NCBI GenBank assembly: GCA_024402535.1 | Contig: JAKSTN010000001.1 | Span: 1-64,000 of the forward strand | Reading direction: 5' to 3' | DNA length: 64,000 nt | Origin: Treponema sp. | GTDB taxonomy: Bacteria; Spirochaetota; Spirochaetia; Treponematales; Treponemataceae | In this document: piece after piece, positions 52,093 to 60,352 of the stretch | Layout: every line of letters begins with the position of its first letter | Position numbering within the stretch: position 1 is the stretch's first letter | The notes under the pieces: model-generated | What the model was told of the DNA's origin: nothing | Seen by the model: only the letters and a program-made list of their open reading frames with translations | Databases searched by the model: none | Position numbers and translations under genes: made by a program

Positions 52093-52784
52093 GCGAATAC
52101 CTCTCTGAAAAGTGCATCTACAGATTTTCCTTCTTTCACGCGGATATCATCCACAGTAGAATTCATAAGAATTTTTCCGTCACGAATGAAGATTGCCTGA
52201 TCCAGGATTTTTTCAATATCTGAAATCAGATGAGTTGAAATCAGGATTGATGCTTCAGGATCATAATTTGAAAGGATGATGTCCAGAATGTAATCACGGG
52301 CAGCAGGATCAACGCCTGCAATAGGTTCGTCCAGAACATAAAGTTTTGCCCTGCGGCTCATAACCAGAATCAGCTGAACTTTTTCCTTTGTTCCTTTTGA
52401 CATGGATTTAAGGGAATCCTTAGGATTAATCTTCAGTTTTTCGAGCATTTCATAGGCGCGGTCTGCATCAAAGTCTTTATAAAAATCTTTGAAAAAATCG
52501 ATTACTTCCGAAACTTTCTGATTCATATTCAGATAAGTCTGATCAGGAAGATAAGAAATATCTACTTTGCTTTCCGGTCCGATTTTATTTCCGTCCACCA
52601 GGATTTCTCCTTTGGTTGGTGTAAGAAGTCCATTCAGCATTTTAATCAGTGTTGTTTTTCCGCTTCCGTTTGGACCAAGAAGTCCTATAATATGACCGCC
52701 TTCCAGTTCCAGGCTGATTTCATCAACGGCGGTTTTTGATCCATATTTTTTTGTAAGGTTTTTGATTTCAACAAGTGAACTCAT
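52086..52784 (-). CDS. ABC transporter ATP-binding subunit
   Basis: A 232-residue ATPase. Walker A is GLLGPNGSGKTT (about 34-45), the signature is the slightly divergent SMSKGTKEKVQL, and Walker B is LYVLDEPIAGVDP, followed by the switch His in STHLISD. It resembles YtrB-type subunits. It overlaps the GntR gene by 1 nt and the permease gene by 7 nt, showing tight translational coupling. Confidence 0.94.
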   Translation of the reverse strand: MSSLVEIKNLTKKYGSKTAVDEISLELEGGHIIGLLGPNGSGKTTLIKMLNGLLTPTKGEILVDGNKIGPESKVDISYLPDQTYLNMNQKVSEVIDFFKDFYKDFDADRAYEMLEKLKINPKDSLKSMSKGTKEKVQLILVMSRRAKLYVLDEPIAGVDPAARDYILDIILSNYDPEASILISTHLISDIEKILDQAIFIRDGKILMNSTVDDIRVKEGKSVDALFREVFAC

Positions 52785-53158
52785 TACTCTCCTCCTTCCT
52801 CATCGATTAGGCTTTCAAAAAATGAAACCATTTCTTTTTTTGAAAATCCAAGCTTTTTCATATGCTGGATTAATTCAACCACTTTCTCTCTTGCAAGGCT
52901 GTTCTTCAGATCTGAAATCATTGTTATATCTTCGGTAATGAAACGACCTGAAGTTCTCTGTGAATAAACAAGACCTGTACGTTCAAGTTCTGCAAAAGCT
53001 TTCTGCATTGTGTTCGGATTTACCGATGCTACGCCGGCGAGATCACGAACAGAAGGCAGCTTGTCTCCCGGTTTATAAACACCGGAAACAATATCAAGCT
53101 GAATGCGTTCCACAATCTGGGAAAAAATCGGTCTGTCGGAATCTAACTCCCAAGCCAT
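52784..53158 (-). CDS. GntR-family repressor, YtrA subfamily
   Basis: A 124-residue regulator, the short YtrA type. The winged HTH (about 12-75: DRPIFSQIVERIQLDIVSGVYKPGDKLPSVRDLA) is followed by about 40 helical residues rather than a large effector domain. YtrA regulators repress the ABC operon they lead, often responding to cell-wall antibiotics. The perfect palindrome 17-54 nt upstream of the ATG is the likely operator. A good ribosome binding site (ggaggta) is present. Confidence 0.93.
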   Translation of the reverse strand: MAWELDSDRPIFSQIVERIQLDIVSGVYKPGDKLPSVRDLAGVASVNPNTMQKAFAELERTGLVYSQRTSGRFITEDITMISDLKNSLAREKVVELIQHMKKLGFSKKEMVSFFESLIDEEGGE

Positions 53159-53174
53159 AATACCTCCGTACCAT

Positions 53175-53212
53175 TTGTATTATTGTACTATTCAGATAGT
53201 ACAATAATACAA
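53175..53212. promoter_or_regulatory. Perfect 17-bp-arm palindrome, GntR (YtrA) operator and divergent promoter
   Basis: ttgtattattgtactat (53175-53191) and its exact complement (53196-53212) flank a 4-nt centre. TTGTAT and TACAAT hexamers occur symmetrically on both strands, 19 nt apart. One site could therefore control the GntR-ABC operon on minus and the GNAT gene on plus. Confidence 0.85.
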
Positions 53213-53217
53213 GCACT

Positions 53218-53952
53218 ATGTCAAATAATTTTTCTCAATTGACCCCGGCTTTAATATCCTATAAATTCTTCCTGATGCTTTTAGACAAACTCATTTCCGC
53301 ACCGACGGATTTTCCGCATATTATTTCTGCCCTGCAACATTCTCATGAAATCATCTTGAACACAGAAACTTCTCTTTTCATTTTTTGTCCGGTTTCAAGA
53401 GTTTATATTGCGGAATATTCAGGAAATGATTTAGAAAATTTTATAAATGAGATTGAATGTCGAAACATCATCCGATTGCAGACAACAAACAAAAATCTTT
53501 TTGAAAAACTTAAATCCCGTTTTGCCGTCAGCTATGAGTGTGTACAGGCAGTTTACCCTGACAAAAATTATCCTGAAGAAAATATGAACTCTGTCCTGGA
53601 AGAAGACCTGCCCTTTGCTGCGGAAACCTACGGACTTGAATCTTATATTTTTCAACTCCACAACAAAAAAAGACTTTTTGCTTTGTATGAAGAAAACACA
53701 ATTGCAGGATACGTCGCTTACCACATTGATGAATCTGTCGGAGCTTTATATGTAAAACCTGAATTCAGAAAAAAGGGATACGGAGCAAAACTTATGGAAG
53801 CCGCCTTCAAAAATTATAAAGACGGAATCCGATATTCCCAGATCGTCAGCGATAATACGGCATCCATAAAGCTTCATAAAAAAATTGGCTGTAAGATTTC
53901 TGAACGCCCATTGTACTGGGTTTATGATGAAGAATATTTTTACGAAGAATAA
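53218..53952 (+). CDS. GNAT-family N-acetyltransferase
   Basis: A 244-residue protein. The last 110 residues form a GNAT fold, with acetyl-CoA motif A (GALYVKPEFRKKGYGAKLMEAA) and motif B (NTASIKLHKKIG). The N-terminal half is a family-specific domain without known motifs. The acceptor is unknown; RimI-like protein or small-molecule acetylation are both possible. It diverges from the GntR gene across the shared operator, so it may be part of the same response. No clear Shine-Dalgarno sequence. Confidence 0.82.
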   Translation: MSNNFSQLTPALISYKFFLMLLDKLISAPTDFPHIISALQHSHEIILNTETSLFIFCPVSRVYIAEYSGNDLENFINEIECRNIIRLQTTNKNLFEKLKSRFAVSYECVQAVYPDKNYPEENMNSVLEEDLPFAAETYGLESYIFQLHNKKRLFALYEENTIAGYVAYHIDESVGALYVKPEFRKKGYGAKLMEAAFKNYKDGIRYSQIVSDNTASIKLHKKIGCKISERPLYWVYDEEYFYEE

Positions 53953-53955
53953 TGC

Positions 53956-54435
53956 TTAAACCCAGCCCTGAGTTTTTAACCATTCTTCCGGAGTCTGTAC
54001 CACAATTTCGGCTTTGCGGTAATCCTTGAGATTCCGTGTCAAAACAACGGGAATGTTATGTTCACAAGCAGTGTAATATTGAATGGCATCTTCCAGGTCA
54101 GAGAATTCAGAGTTCAATGCTTTATCAACTGCTTTTTCTGAAGCATCTATGCAATGAACAATAGTTCTGAATTTTCGAAGCGTTTCCTTTGCTTTTTCAT
54201 TCCCCAGGGTTTTACGCAGAATATAAAATGTATTTGAAAGAATTTGTGGTGTTACATAAACAGAAAATTTCTGCATTTCGGCAAGAGTAAAAAAAACACA
54301 GGCAAAATGATGATGCGGCATGCGGGCTGTCAAAAGATCAAGAACAACATCTGTATCTGCAAAAACCTTAGTTTTCAAGCTTCCTTTAGGTGTTTCTTCA
54401 GAAGATACCATATCTGTGTTTTTCTTAATTGCCAT
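53956..54435 (-). CDS. PIN-domain protein, toxin of a toxin-antitoxin pair
   Basis: A 159-residue PIN-fold ribonuclease (VapC-like). It has an N-terminal acidic Asp in VFADTDVVLDLL, a Glu-rich helix and the C-terminal SDLEDAIQYYTACE and LTRNLKDYRKA motifs with the remaining metal-binding acids. It overlaps the upstream antitoxin gene by 11 nt, the usual toxin-antitoxin layout. The first ATG (54435) gives about 20 extra polar residues before the core. A later internal start is possible. Confidence 0.85.
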   Translation of the reverse strand: MAIKKNTDMVSSEETPKGSLKTKVFADTDVVLDLLTARMPHHHFACVFFTLAEMQKFSVYVTPQILSNTFYILRKTLGNEKAKETLRKFRTIVHCIDASEKAVDKALNSEFSDLEDAIQYYTACEHNIPVVLTRNLKDYRKAEIVVQTPEEWLKTQGWV

Positions 54436-54712
54436 ATTTTGTTTCCAGATAATTTATATAATCTTCTTTATAAGAATTTCCGTCTCCAAGAGATTCGGCA
54501 GGAATAATGCCTGCTATTTCTGCAACAATTGGTGAGAAAAACTTTTCTTCTATAGGGCTCTGTTCAGTAACACCTAGCGATTTATAAAAATCTTCTGTCA
54601 ATGCAGAAAGTGATTTTCCCATTTTTGCAGCATATTCTTTTGCCTGAGAAATTGCATCCTGTCCAAGACTAAGAGTTAATTTTGAATTATTCTGTATTGT
54701 GTATGTAATCAT
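54425..54712 (-). CDS. DUF6364-like antitoxin
   Basis: A 95-residue protein with an N-terminal ribbon-helix-helix-like segment (KLTLSLGQDAISQAKEYAAKMGKSLSALTEDFY) resembling the DUF6364 antitoxins found before PIN toxins. The C-terminal tail (IEEKFFSPIVAEIAGIIPAESLGDG) would wrap and block the toxin. The operator palindrome overlapping the promoter suggests autorepression. The -10 box ends 6 nt before the ATG, giving a leaderless transcript. Confidence 0.8.
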   Translation of the reverse strand: MITYTIQNNSKLTLSLGQDAISQAKEYAAKMGKSLSALTEDFYKSLGVTEQSPIEEKFFSPIVAEIAGIIPAESLGDGNSYKEDYINYLETKYGN

Positions 54713-54747
54713 ACGTATAAAATACTAAAATTTATACGTAAAGTCAA
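54712..54747 (-). promoter_or_regulatory. Toxin-antitoxin promoter with overlapping operator, leaderless layout
   Basis: On the minus strand TTGACT (54747-54742), a 17-nt spacer and TATTTT (54724-54719) end 6 nt before the ATG at 54712. A perfect 10-bp inverted repeat (tacgtataaa, 54712-54721 with 54731-54740) covers the -10 and spacer and is a likely site of antitoxin binding. Confidence 0.78.
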
Positions 54748-54755
54748 ATTCTTTT

Positions 54756-55451
54756 TTACATCAAATCCCGCACCACTTCGCCGGCAATCATAAGACCGCC
54801 AACGCTTGGCACAAAGGCAATGCTTGCAGGGGCGTGACGCCCGTTGGAACTGTCAGTAACAACGCCGGCACTTTCTTCTGTGCTGAATAAAACTTTTACT
54901 TTCGAAATGTGACGGGCTTTAAGTTCCCGGCGCATAATCCGCGCCAGAGGACATACACTTGTTTTTGAAATATCGGCTATCTGAAATTTTGAAGGATCAA
55001 GTTTGTTTCCGGTTCCCATGGAACTGATAACTGGAACACCCGCTTCTTTTGCATTTCTGATGATTTCAATTTTCGCAGTAACTGTATCCACAGCATCCAC
55101 AACGTAACTGTATTTTTGGAAATCAAAATCACATGCAGTTTCCGGAAGAAAGAAAGCCTGAATTGTATGAATTTTTAAATCAGGATTTAAGTCCAGACAT
55201 CGCTCCTTCATAACTTCAACTTTGTTGCGACCCACAGTTGAGTGCAGAGCGATAATCTGGCGGTTGATATTTGATTCAGAAACCACATCATTATCCACGA
55301 TTGTGATTTCACCAATGCCTGAACGAACAAGAGCTTCAACCACATAGCCGCCAACTCCCCCAACGCCAAAAACAATGACATGAGAGTTCTGTAATTTTCC
55401 GAAGGCTTCATCGCCAATCAAAGCTTTGGTGCGTGCAAACATTTCAGACAT
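54756..55451 (-). CDS. tcdA: tRNA threonylcarbamoyladenosine dehydratase (TcdA/CsdL-like)
   Basis: A 231-residue E1/ThiF-fold enzyme. It has the ATP-binding GVGGVGGYVVEAL, VDNDVVSESNINRQ, VDAVDT and the catalytic-region SVCPLARIMRREL. It closes the t6A37 base of tRNA into cyclic ct6A using ATP. MoeB/ThiF proteins share the fold but usually have a zinc-binding pair that is absent here. It follows GH130 by 3 nt on the same strand, possibly cotranscribed. Confidence 0.88.
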   Translation of the reverse strand: MSEMFARTKALIGDEAFGKLQNSHVIVFGVGGVGGYVVEALVRSGIGEITIVDNDVVSESNINRQIIALHSTVGRNKVEVMKERCLDLNPDLKIHTIQAFFLPETACDFDFQKYSYVVDAVDTVTAKIEIIRNAKEAGVPVISSMGTGNKLDPSKFQIADISKTSVCPLARIMRRELKARHISKVKVLFSTEESAGVVTDSSNGRHAPASIAFVPSVGGLMIAGEVVRDLM

Positions 55452-55454
55452 TTT

Positions 55455-56633
55455 CTATTCCTTGTCCCGTTCAAGCAGATCCAGATTATTCATAATCAAG
55501 ACGCAGCGCTGTTTTACACAGTCAGGGGAACGATGCTGGTCTTCAGGAGTATTGAATGTGTAATCAATCAGTTTTTCAAGAGTTGTTGTTGCAACGTGCA
55601 TACGGGTATCACTTGAAGCATAATAAATGAAAACATCATTTCCTTTTACAATTGCACCATTACTGAAAACAACATTTGAAACGTCACCTACACGTTCTTT
55701 TCCAAGAGGCACCAGGAAGAAACCTCCAGGTTCTGCAATTACTTTTGTTGGATCTTCAAGACTTGTGGCATACACATAAAGAACATAGCGAAGTCCGGCA
55801 GCTGTATTGCGAACTCCATGAGCAATGTGAATCCAGCCTTTATCAGTTTTTATTGGAACAGCACCGGCACCGTTTTTCACTTCTGTGATTGTGTGATAAA
55901 CACGTGGGTTGATAATTTTTTCTTCGTCGATTACAGGATTTGTAATGTCATCACAAAGTCCGAATCCAATTCCGCCGCCACTTCCTGTATCAATAAAGTC
56001 ATCCATTGGTCTTGTATAGAATGCATATTTCCCGTTTACGAATTCAGGATGCAGCACAACATTTCTCTGTTGTGGTGATTTTTTTGTTACAAGATTTGGA
56101 AGCCGTTCCCAATGTTCAAGATCTTTTGTACGAACAATACCGCAGGCTGCAACCGCAGCACTTAAATCCTTGCTGGAAGTATCTTTGCTTTCTGAACAGA
56201 AAGTTCCGTAAATCCAGCCGTCTTCATGCTGCGTAAGACGCATGTCATAAACGTTTGTTTCTTCAGGACAAGTGTCTGGCAACTGAATTGGATAATTTCT
56301 GAATCTGAATCCGTCTACACCCGTGTCACTTTCAGCAACACCGAAAAAGGATTTTCTGTCATTTCCTTCAATGCGGGCAACAAGGCAGAATTTTCCATTC
56401 AGATAAATTGCGCCTGAATTCATTACGGCATTCACGCCAAGCCGTTCCATAAAAAATGGATTTGTATCTTTATTTATGTCGTAGCGCCAGGTTACAGGAA
56501 CGTGATCCCGAGTCAGAACAGGATTTTCCCAACGGTTATAAATACCATTATAAAAATCCTTATTTATATGATTTTTACGAGTCAGGAATTCATCCTGAGC
56601 CCTTCTCATTTCGTAGAATTTTTCGTGAATCAT
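55455..56633 (-). CDS. GH130 beta-1,4-mannosyl-glucose/mannooligosaccharide phosphorylase
   Basis: A 392-residue five-bladed beta-propeller enzyme, the usual family length. Characteristic GH130_1-type segments are [50 protein letters not shown] and [16 protein letters not shown]. These enzymes phosphorolyse beta-1,4-mannosyl-glucose to mannose 1-phosphate and glucose, or act on mannooligosaccharides. It is cytoplasmic and would act on imported disaccharides. It starts after a purine-rich agaggggaaaa tract. tcdA follows by 3 nt. Confidence 0.9.
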   Translation of the reverse strand: MIHEKFYEMRRAQDEFLTRKNHINKDFYNGIYNRWENPVLTRDHVPVTWRYDINKDTNPFFMERLGVNAVMNSGAIYLNGKFCLVARIEGNDRKSFFGVAESDTGVDGFRFRNYPIQLPDTCPEETNVYDMRLTQHEDGWIYGTFCSESKDTSSKDLSAAVAACGIVRTKDLEHWERLPNLVTKKSPQQRNVVLHPEFVNGKYAFYTRPMDDFIDTGSGGGIGFGLCDDITNPVIDEEKIINPRVYHTITEVKNGAGAVPIKTDKGWIHIAHGVRNTAAGLRYVLYVYATSLEDPTKVIAEPGGFFLVPLGKERVGDVSNVVFSNGAIVKGNDVFIYYASSDTRMHVATTTLEKLIDYTFNTPEDQHRSPDCVKQRCVLIMNNLDLLERDKE

Positions 56634-56681
56634 GTGTGTGTTTTTCCCCTCTTTTCTTGTGTGTATATTTTTTTTGTGTGT

Positions 56682-58811
56682 TTATTTTCGTCTTACCTTG
56701 AATTCTATTTCAAGTTTTCTGTTATGTTCCTCATCCAGCTTTTTATATTTCTTATACAAAGCAGTCTGAGCGTTGACGGCTTCTTTTTTGCTTTCAACTT
56801 TTTTCCAGCTTCCGTCAGATTTAAGTTCCATTGCCGATTCAGTATCTTCAAAATAGGTTTCAAGAATTCCTTTCACTTCATTAAATGAAGCCTTTTCCAA
56901 AACCGGGAACATAAGTTCAATACGGCGATCCAGATTTCGGCTCATCCAGTCTGCACTTGAGCACCATATTTCTTCAACTCCGCCATTCTGAAAATAAAAA
57001 ATGCGGGAATGCTCCAGGTAACGATCAACAATTGAAACAACGCGGATATTTTCTGACATGCCTTCAACACCAGGAACCAGCATACAAATTCCGCGGATAT
57101 TAAGAAAGATCTTCACGCCTGCCTGACTGGCCTTATACAAAGCCGCAATAACATCTTCATGTGTCAGGCTGTTCATTTTTGCCATAATAAAACCAGGCTT
57201 CTGTTTCGTAGAACGTTCAATTTCACGGTCAATCATTGTAAGAAGGCGGCTCTTCAAAGTGACAGGCGCCATGGCAAGGTAATTCATATTCTGAAGAGTT
57301 GAATATCCCGTTACAAGATTAAAGAAAGCCGTGGCATCATTTGCAATTTCTGAGTTAGCAGTAAACAGTGAGATGTCTGAATAAAGTTTCGCAGTTTTTG
57401 GATTGTAGTTTCCTGTTGCAAGATGAACATAGCGACGCACGAAGTCTTTTTCGCGGCGCATAATCATCATGATTTTTGCATGAACCTTTAAGTTTTCAAG
57501 ACCATAAATAACGGTAACGCCGGCATTTTCAAGAACCGATGCAAAACCGATATTTCGCTCTTCATCAAAGCGAGCTTTAAGTTCAACAAGAACAACAACC
57601 TGTTTTCCATTCTGAGCTGCGCGAATCAAAGCTGAAATGATTGGAGAATCATGACCTGTGCGGTATAAAGTCATTTTAATTCCAAGAACTTCAGGATCAT
57701 CTGCAGCGTCATTCAACATTTTAATTACAGGCTCATAACTTTCATAAGGCACATGCAGGATTTTGTCTTTCAGTTTAAGAGTATCCCAGAAAGGTTCATC
57801 TGCTGGAAGATCGTGAGGATAAAAATGCTCCCATTTTTCAAACTGAAGTTCACCCTGATCATCCGCACTTCTTAAACTTAAGCATCCCGGATCAATTATT
57901 CCGTTCACTTTGTAAACATCTTTCTCTTTAAGCCCCAGCTTGTCCATAAGAAATTCCATAAGTTTTTCACTTGTAGAATTACAGGTCATCTGTACTGCAA
58001 AAGAAGATTTTCGCTGAAGCAGAACTTTTTCCATTTCGTGAATAAAATCTTCTGTTTCTTTTTTATCAGAATTGTTGCGAACAGCTTCATTTACTGCAAA
58101 ATCAGCATCACGGGCAACTTTGAAAACCAGGCTTTCGGAAACATCAAAACCCGGGAAAAGCTGGCGTCCGAAATTAACAATTACATCTGATAAAAGCGCA
58201 AAAGGTTTATTACCGTTTTCTGAAGGAAGCCAGATTACCTGAGACACTGCAGACGGAATCTGAACCAGTGCTATTTTTGGAGCATCGGCTTTCCCTTCAA
58301 GAGCGTTATTTTCAACATGAATTCCGGCCATTGGTGTCAGGAAAAATGCTGCATATTGAATAAGATTTAAAACCGGAGGGAAATATTCTGTATCTGTTCT
58401 AAGCGGAGTAAGAAGCGGATAAACTTCATTTCTGAAAACACTTGAAAGGAAATCTTTCTGACGTTCTGTGTATTCCAGAGGATTAACATACTCAATTCCT
58501 TTTTTTGCAAGTTTCGGAAGAACGTCCAGCATAAGACAATCATTCTGAGTTCTGATTATTTCATGGGCTCTGTCAGAAATTTTCTGGAGAAGATTTTTTG
58601 GAGTCAGCCCCGAAATATCTTCTTCTGTAACGCCGTTAAAATCCAGACGCTTTGCGGCAGCAACACGAACCTGAAAAAACTCATCAAAGTTACTTGTCAC
58701 AATCGAAAGAAACTGAAGTCGTTCCAAAAGAGGAAGGTCTTTATTCAAGCCCTTACAAAGAACACGATTATTAAATTCAAGCCAGGAAAGTTCACGGTTA
58801 AAATATGTCAT
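56682..58811 (-). CDS. ppk1: Polyphosphate kinase 1
   Basis: A 709-residue enzyme with the RELSWLEFNNRVL N-terminus, phosphorylated-His region (GLENLKVHAKIMMI), HLATGNYNPKTA and the C-terminal ADWMSRNLDRRIE second catalytic domain. It makes polyphosphate from ATP. It overlaps the ppx gene by 4 nt, so synthesis and degradation are coupled. The last residues are lysine-rich (KKYKKLDEEHNRKLE). Confidence 0.95.
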   Translation of the reverse strand: MTYFNRELSWLEFNNRVLCKGLNKDLPLLERLQFLSIVTSNFDEFFQVRVAAAKRLDFNGVTEEDISGLTPKNLLQKISDRAHEIIRTQNDCLMLDVLPKLAKKGIEYVNPLEYTERQKDFLSSVFRNEVYPLLTPLRTDTEYFPPVLNLIQYAAFFLTPMAGIHVENNALEGKADAPKIALVQIPSAVSQVIWLPSENGNKPFALLSDVIVNFGRQLFPGFDVSESLVFKVARDADFAVNEAVRNNSDKKETEDFIHEMEKVLLQRKSSFAVQMTCNSTSEKLMEFLMDKLGLKEKDVYKVNGIIDPGCLSLRSADDQGELQFEKWEHFYPHDLPADEPFWDTLKLKDKILHVPYESYEPVIKMLNDAADDPEVLGIKMTLYRTGHDSPIISALIRAAQNGKQVVVLVELKARFDEERNIGFASVLENAGVTVIYGLENLKVHAKIMMIMRREKDFVRRYVHLATGNYNPKTAKLYSDISLFTANSEIANDATAFFNLVTGYSTLQNMNYLAMAPVTLKSRLLTMIDREIERSTKQKPGFIMAKMNSLTHEDVIAALYKASQAGVKIFLNIRGICMLVPGVEGMSENIRVVSIVDRYLEHSRIFYFQNGGVEEIWCSSADWMSRNLDRRIELMFPVLEKASFNEVKGILETYFEDTESAMELKSDGSWKKVESKKEAVNAQTALYKKYKKLDEEHNRKLEIEFKVRRK

Positions 58812-60337
58812 GACAGAACCACCTTGTATCCGAAGATGCTTTCAAAAAGTTCCCCTTTTTCAGACAGGGCCAGATTTTCAAGAACAGTATTCTTTTTTGA
58901 ATCTGTAGCAATATTCAGAATGTCATTACTGCGAGTAATTTCAACTCCATCAAATTCCTGACTATGACCACGGTCCAAAGCATCAGCTACGCGAAGAATT
59001 GCACAGAGCTTCAGAATTGTCATACGGAAAAGGCGTGGCAGAAGAGCAAAGGAATCATCATCCTGAGGAAGCGATTTTCCTCTGTGATATTTGGCAATCT
59101 GCGAAATAATAGTCCTGTCACTTTCTGTAAGGCCGAAAATTTCAGAATGTTCAATAATATACTGACTGTGAATATTGTGATGATTCAAATGAATAAAGCA
59201 TCCTATATCATGAAGAATCGAAGCCACTTCCAGAAGAAGCCGGGCATGATCATCTAAACCTATTTCATCCTTCATTTCATCATAAAGTTTCAAGGCATTA
59301 TTGCAGACACATTCTGCATGTTTTTCATCTCCATGATACTTTCGAAGAAGGTTTCGTGCAGACGCCGTAATCTGACTGTTAAACTCTCGTTTCAGTTCTT
59401 CATTTTCTGTAGAAGTCTGGCTGATAATAAGTCCGTCTCGAAGATTTGTTTCAGGAACGAAAATCTTTTTTACTTTTGTCAGTTTGATGAAGATATTATA
59501 AATTGTCAGGCTTGCCTGAAGAGTCTGCGCGTCGTTGTAAGAAATTTTAAAACGGGCAACACATTCATCAATAGAATAAGACTGAACTGTTTTTACAAAA
59601 CGGTCGAAGACACCTGCATCCATTTCCCAAAGAAAAGTTGTCAAAGGCTTTCCCACATGAACAGCAGCAAGAGTCATATCAATACCTACAGCTACAAACT
59701 GTTCAACTTCCGACAGATCAAGTTCGTTATCCAGCGAACCTTTTGTATTAACAATGGCTTCGCGGATATAGCGGCGCATGTTTTCATAACTTGAAGCATG
59801 TTTCCTGAGCTGCTGTTCAATGCGGACTGTTCCAAGCTTCAGGCTGTGAACACCGGCCATTTTCCCCCGGTGCATCATCATAACTTCTGTTGAGCCGCCG
59901 GATACCATAAGAATCACAGAGTTTTTCGAACTTGTATAAACTGATTCTTCTTTCAGGATTTCACGAACTGCCAGATACATGAGACGGTTTTCTTCAATAC
60001 CATCCATAATGCGCACACGGAATCCTGTCTGAACAAGAATGCGGTCCATAACAGGGTCACGGTTTTTTGCTTCACGGAAAGCACTGGCCGCAACTACATA
60101 AGTCTGTTCAGGAGTAATGCCCCAGCCTTCCAGCTGTTCACGAAACCGCTTTAATATCTGGACACACTGAGTCTGAGTTTCTCTGGAAATAAATGAAGAT
60201 GTAAAAACGTCCCGGCCAAGTGGAAGCGGAAGCTCCGAGCGGTCCAGGACGTTTCGTTTTTTTTCGGAAATTACTTCGGCAACCAGAAGGCGAACGCCTG
60301 TAGAGCCGATTTCAATTACTGCTTCAGGAGTTGCCAT
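58808..60337 (-). CDS. Exopolyphosphatase/guanosine pentaphosphatase (Ppx/GppA) with HD domain
   Basis: A 509-residue ASKHA-fold phosphatase. It has the phosphate-binding IEIGSTGVRLLVAEV start, LMVSGGSTEVMMM and a C-terminal HD domain (SILHDIGCFIHLNHHN, about residues 365-385). It shortens polyphosphate or hydrolyses pppGpp. Its partner ppk1 overlaps by 4 nt. A good ribosome binding site (aaaggaagg) precedes the ATG. It follows the trehalase-like gene by 15 nt, so all three may form one operon. Confidence 0.92.
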   Translation of the reverse strand: MATPEAVIEIGSTGVRLLVAEVISEKKRNVLDRSELPLPLGRDVFTSSFISRETQTQCVQILKRFREQLEGWGITPEQTYVVAASAFREAKNRDPVMDRILVQTGFRVRIMDGIEENRLMYLAVREILKEESVYTSSKNSVILMVSGGSTEVMMMHRGKMAGVHSLKLGTVRIEQQLRKHASSYENMRRYIREAIVNTKGSLDNELDLSEVEQFVAVGIDMTLAAVHVGKPLTTFLWEMDAGVFDRFVKTVQSYSIDECVARFKISYNDAQTLQASLTIYNIFIKLTKVKKIFVPETNLRDGLIISQTSTENEELKREFNSQITASARNLLRKYHGDEKHAECVCNNALKLYDEMKDEIGLDDHARLLLEVASILHDIGCFIHLNHHNIHSQYIIEHSEIFGLTESDRTIISQIAKYHRGKSLPQDDDSFALLPRLFRMTILKLCAILRVADALDRGHSQEFDGVEITRSNDILNIATDSKKNTVLENLALSEKGELFESIFGYKVVLS

Positions 60338-60352
60338 TGGTACCTTCCTTTT

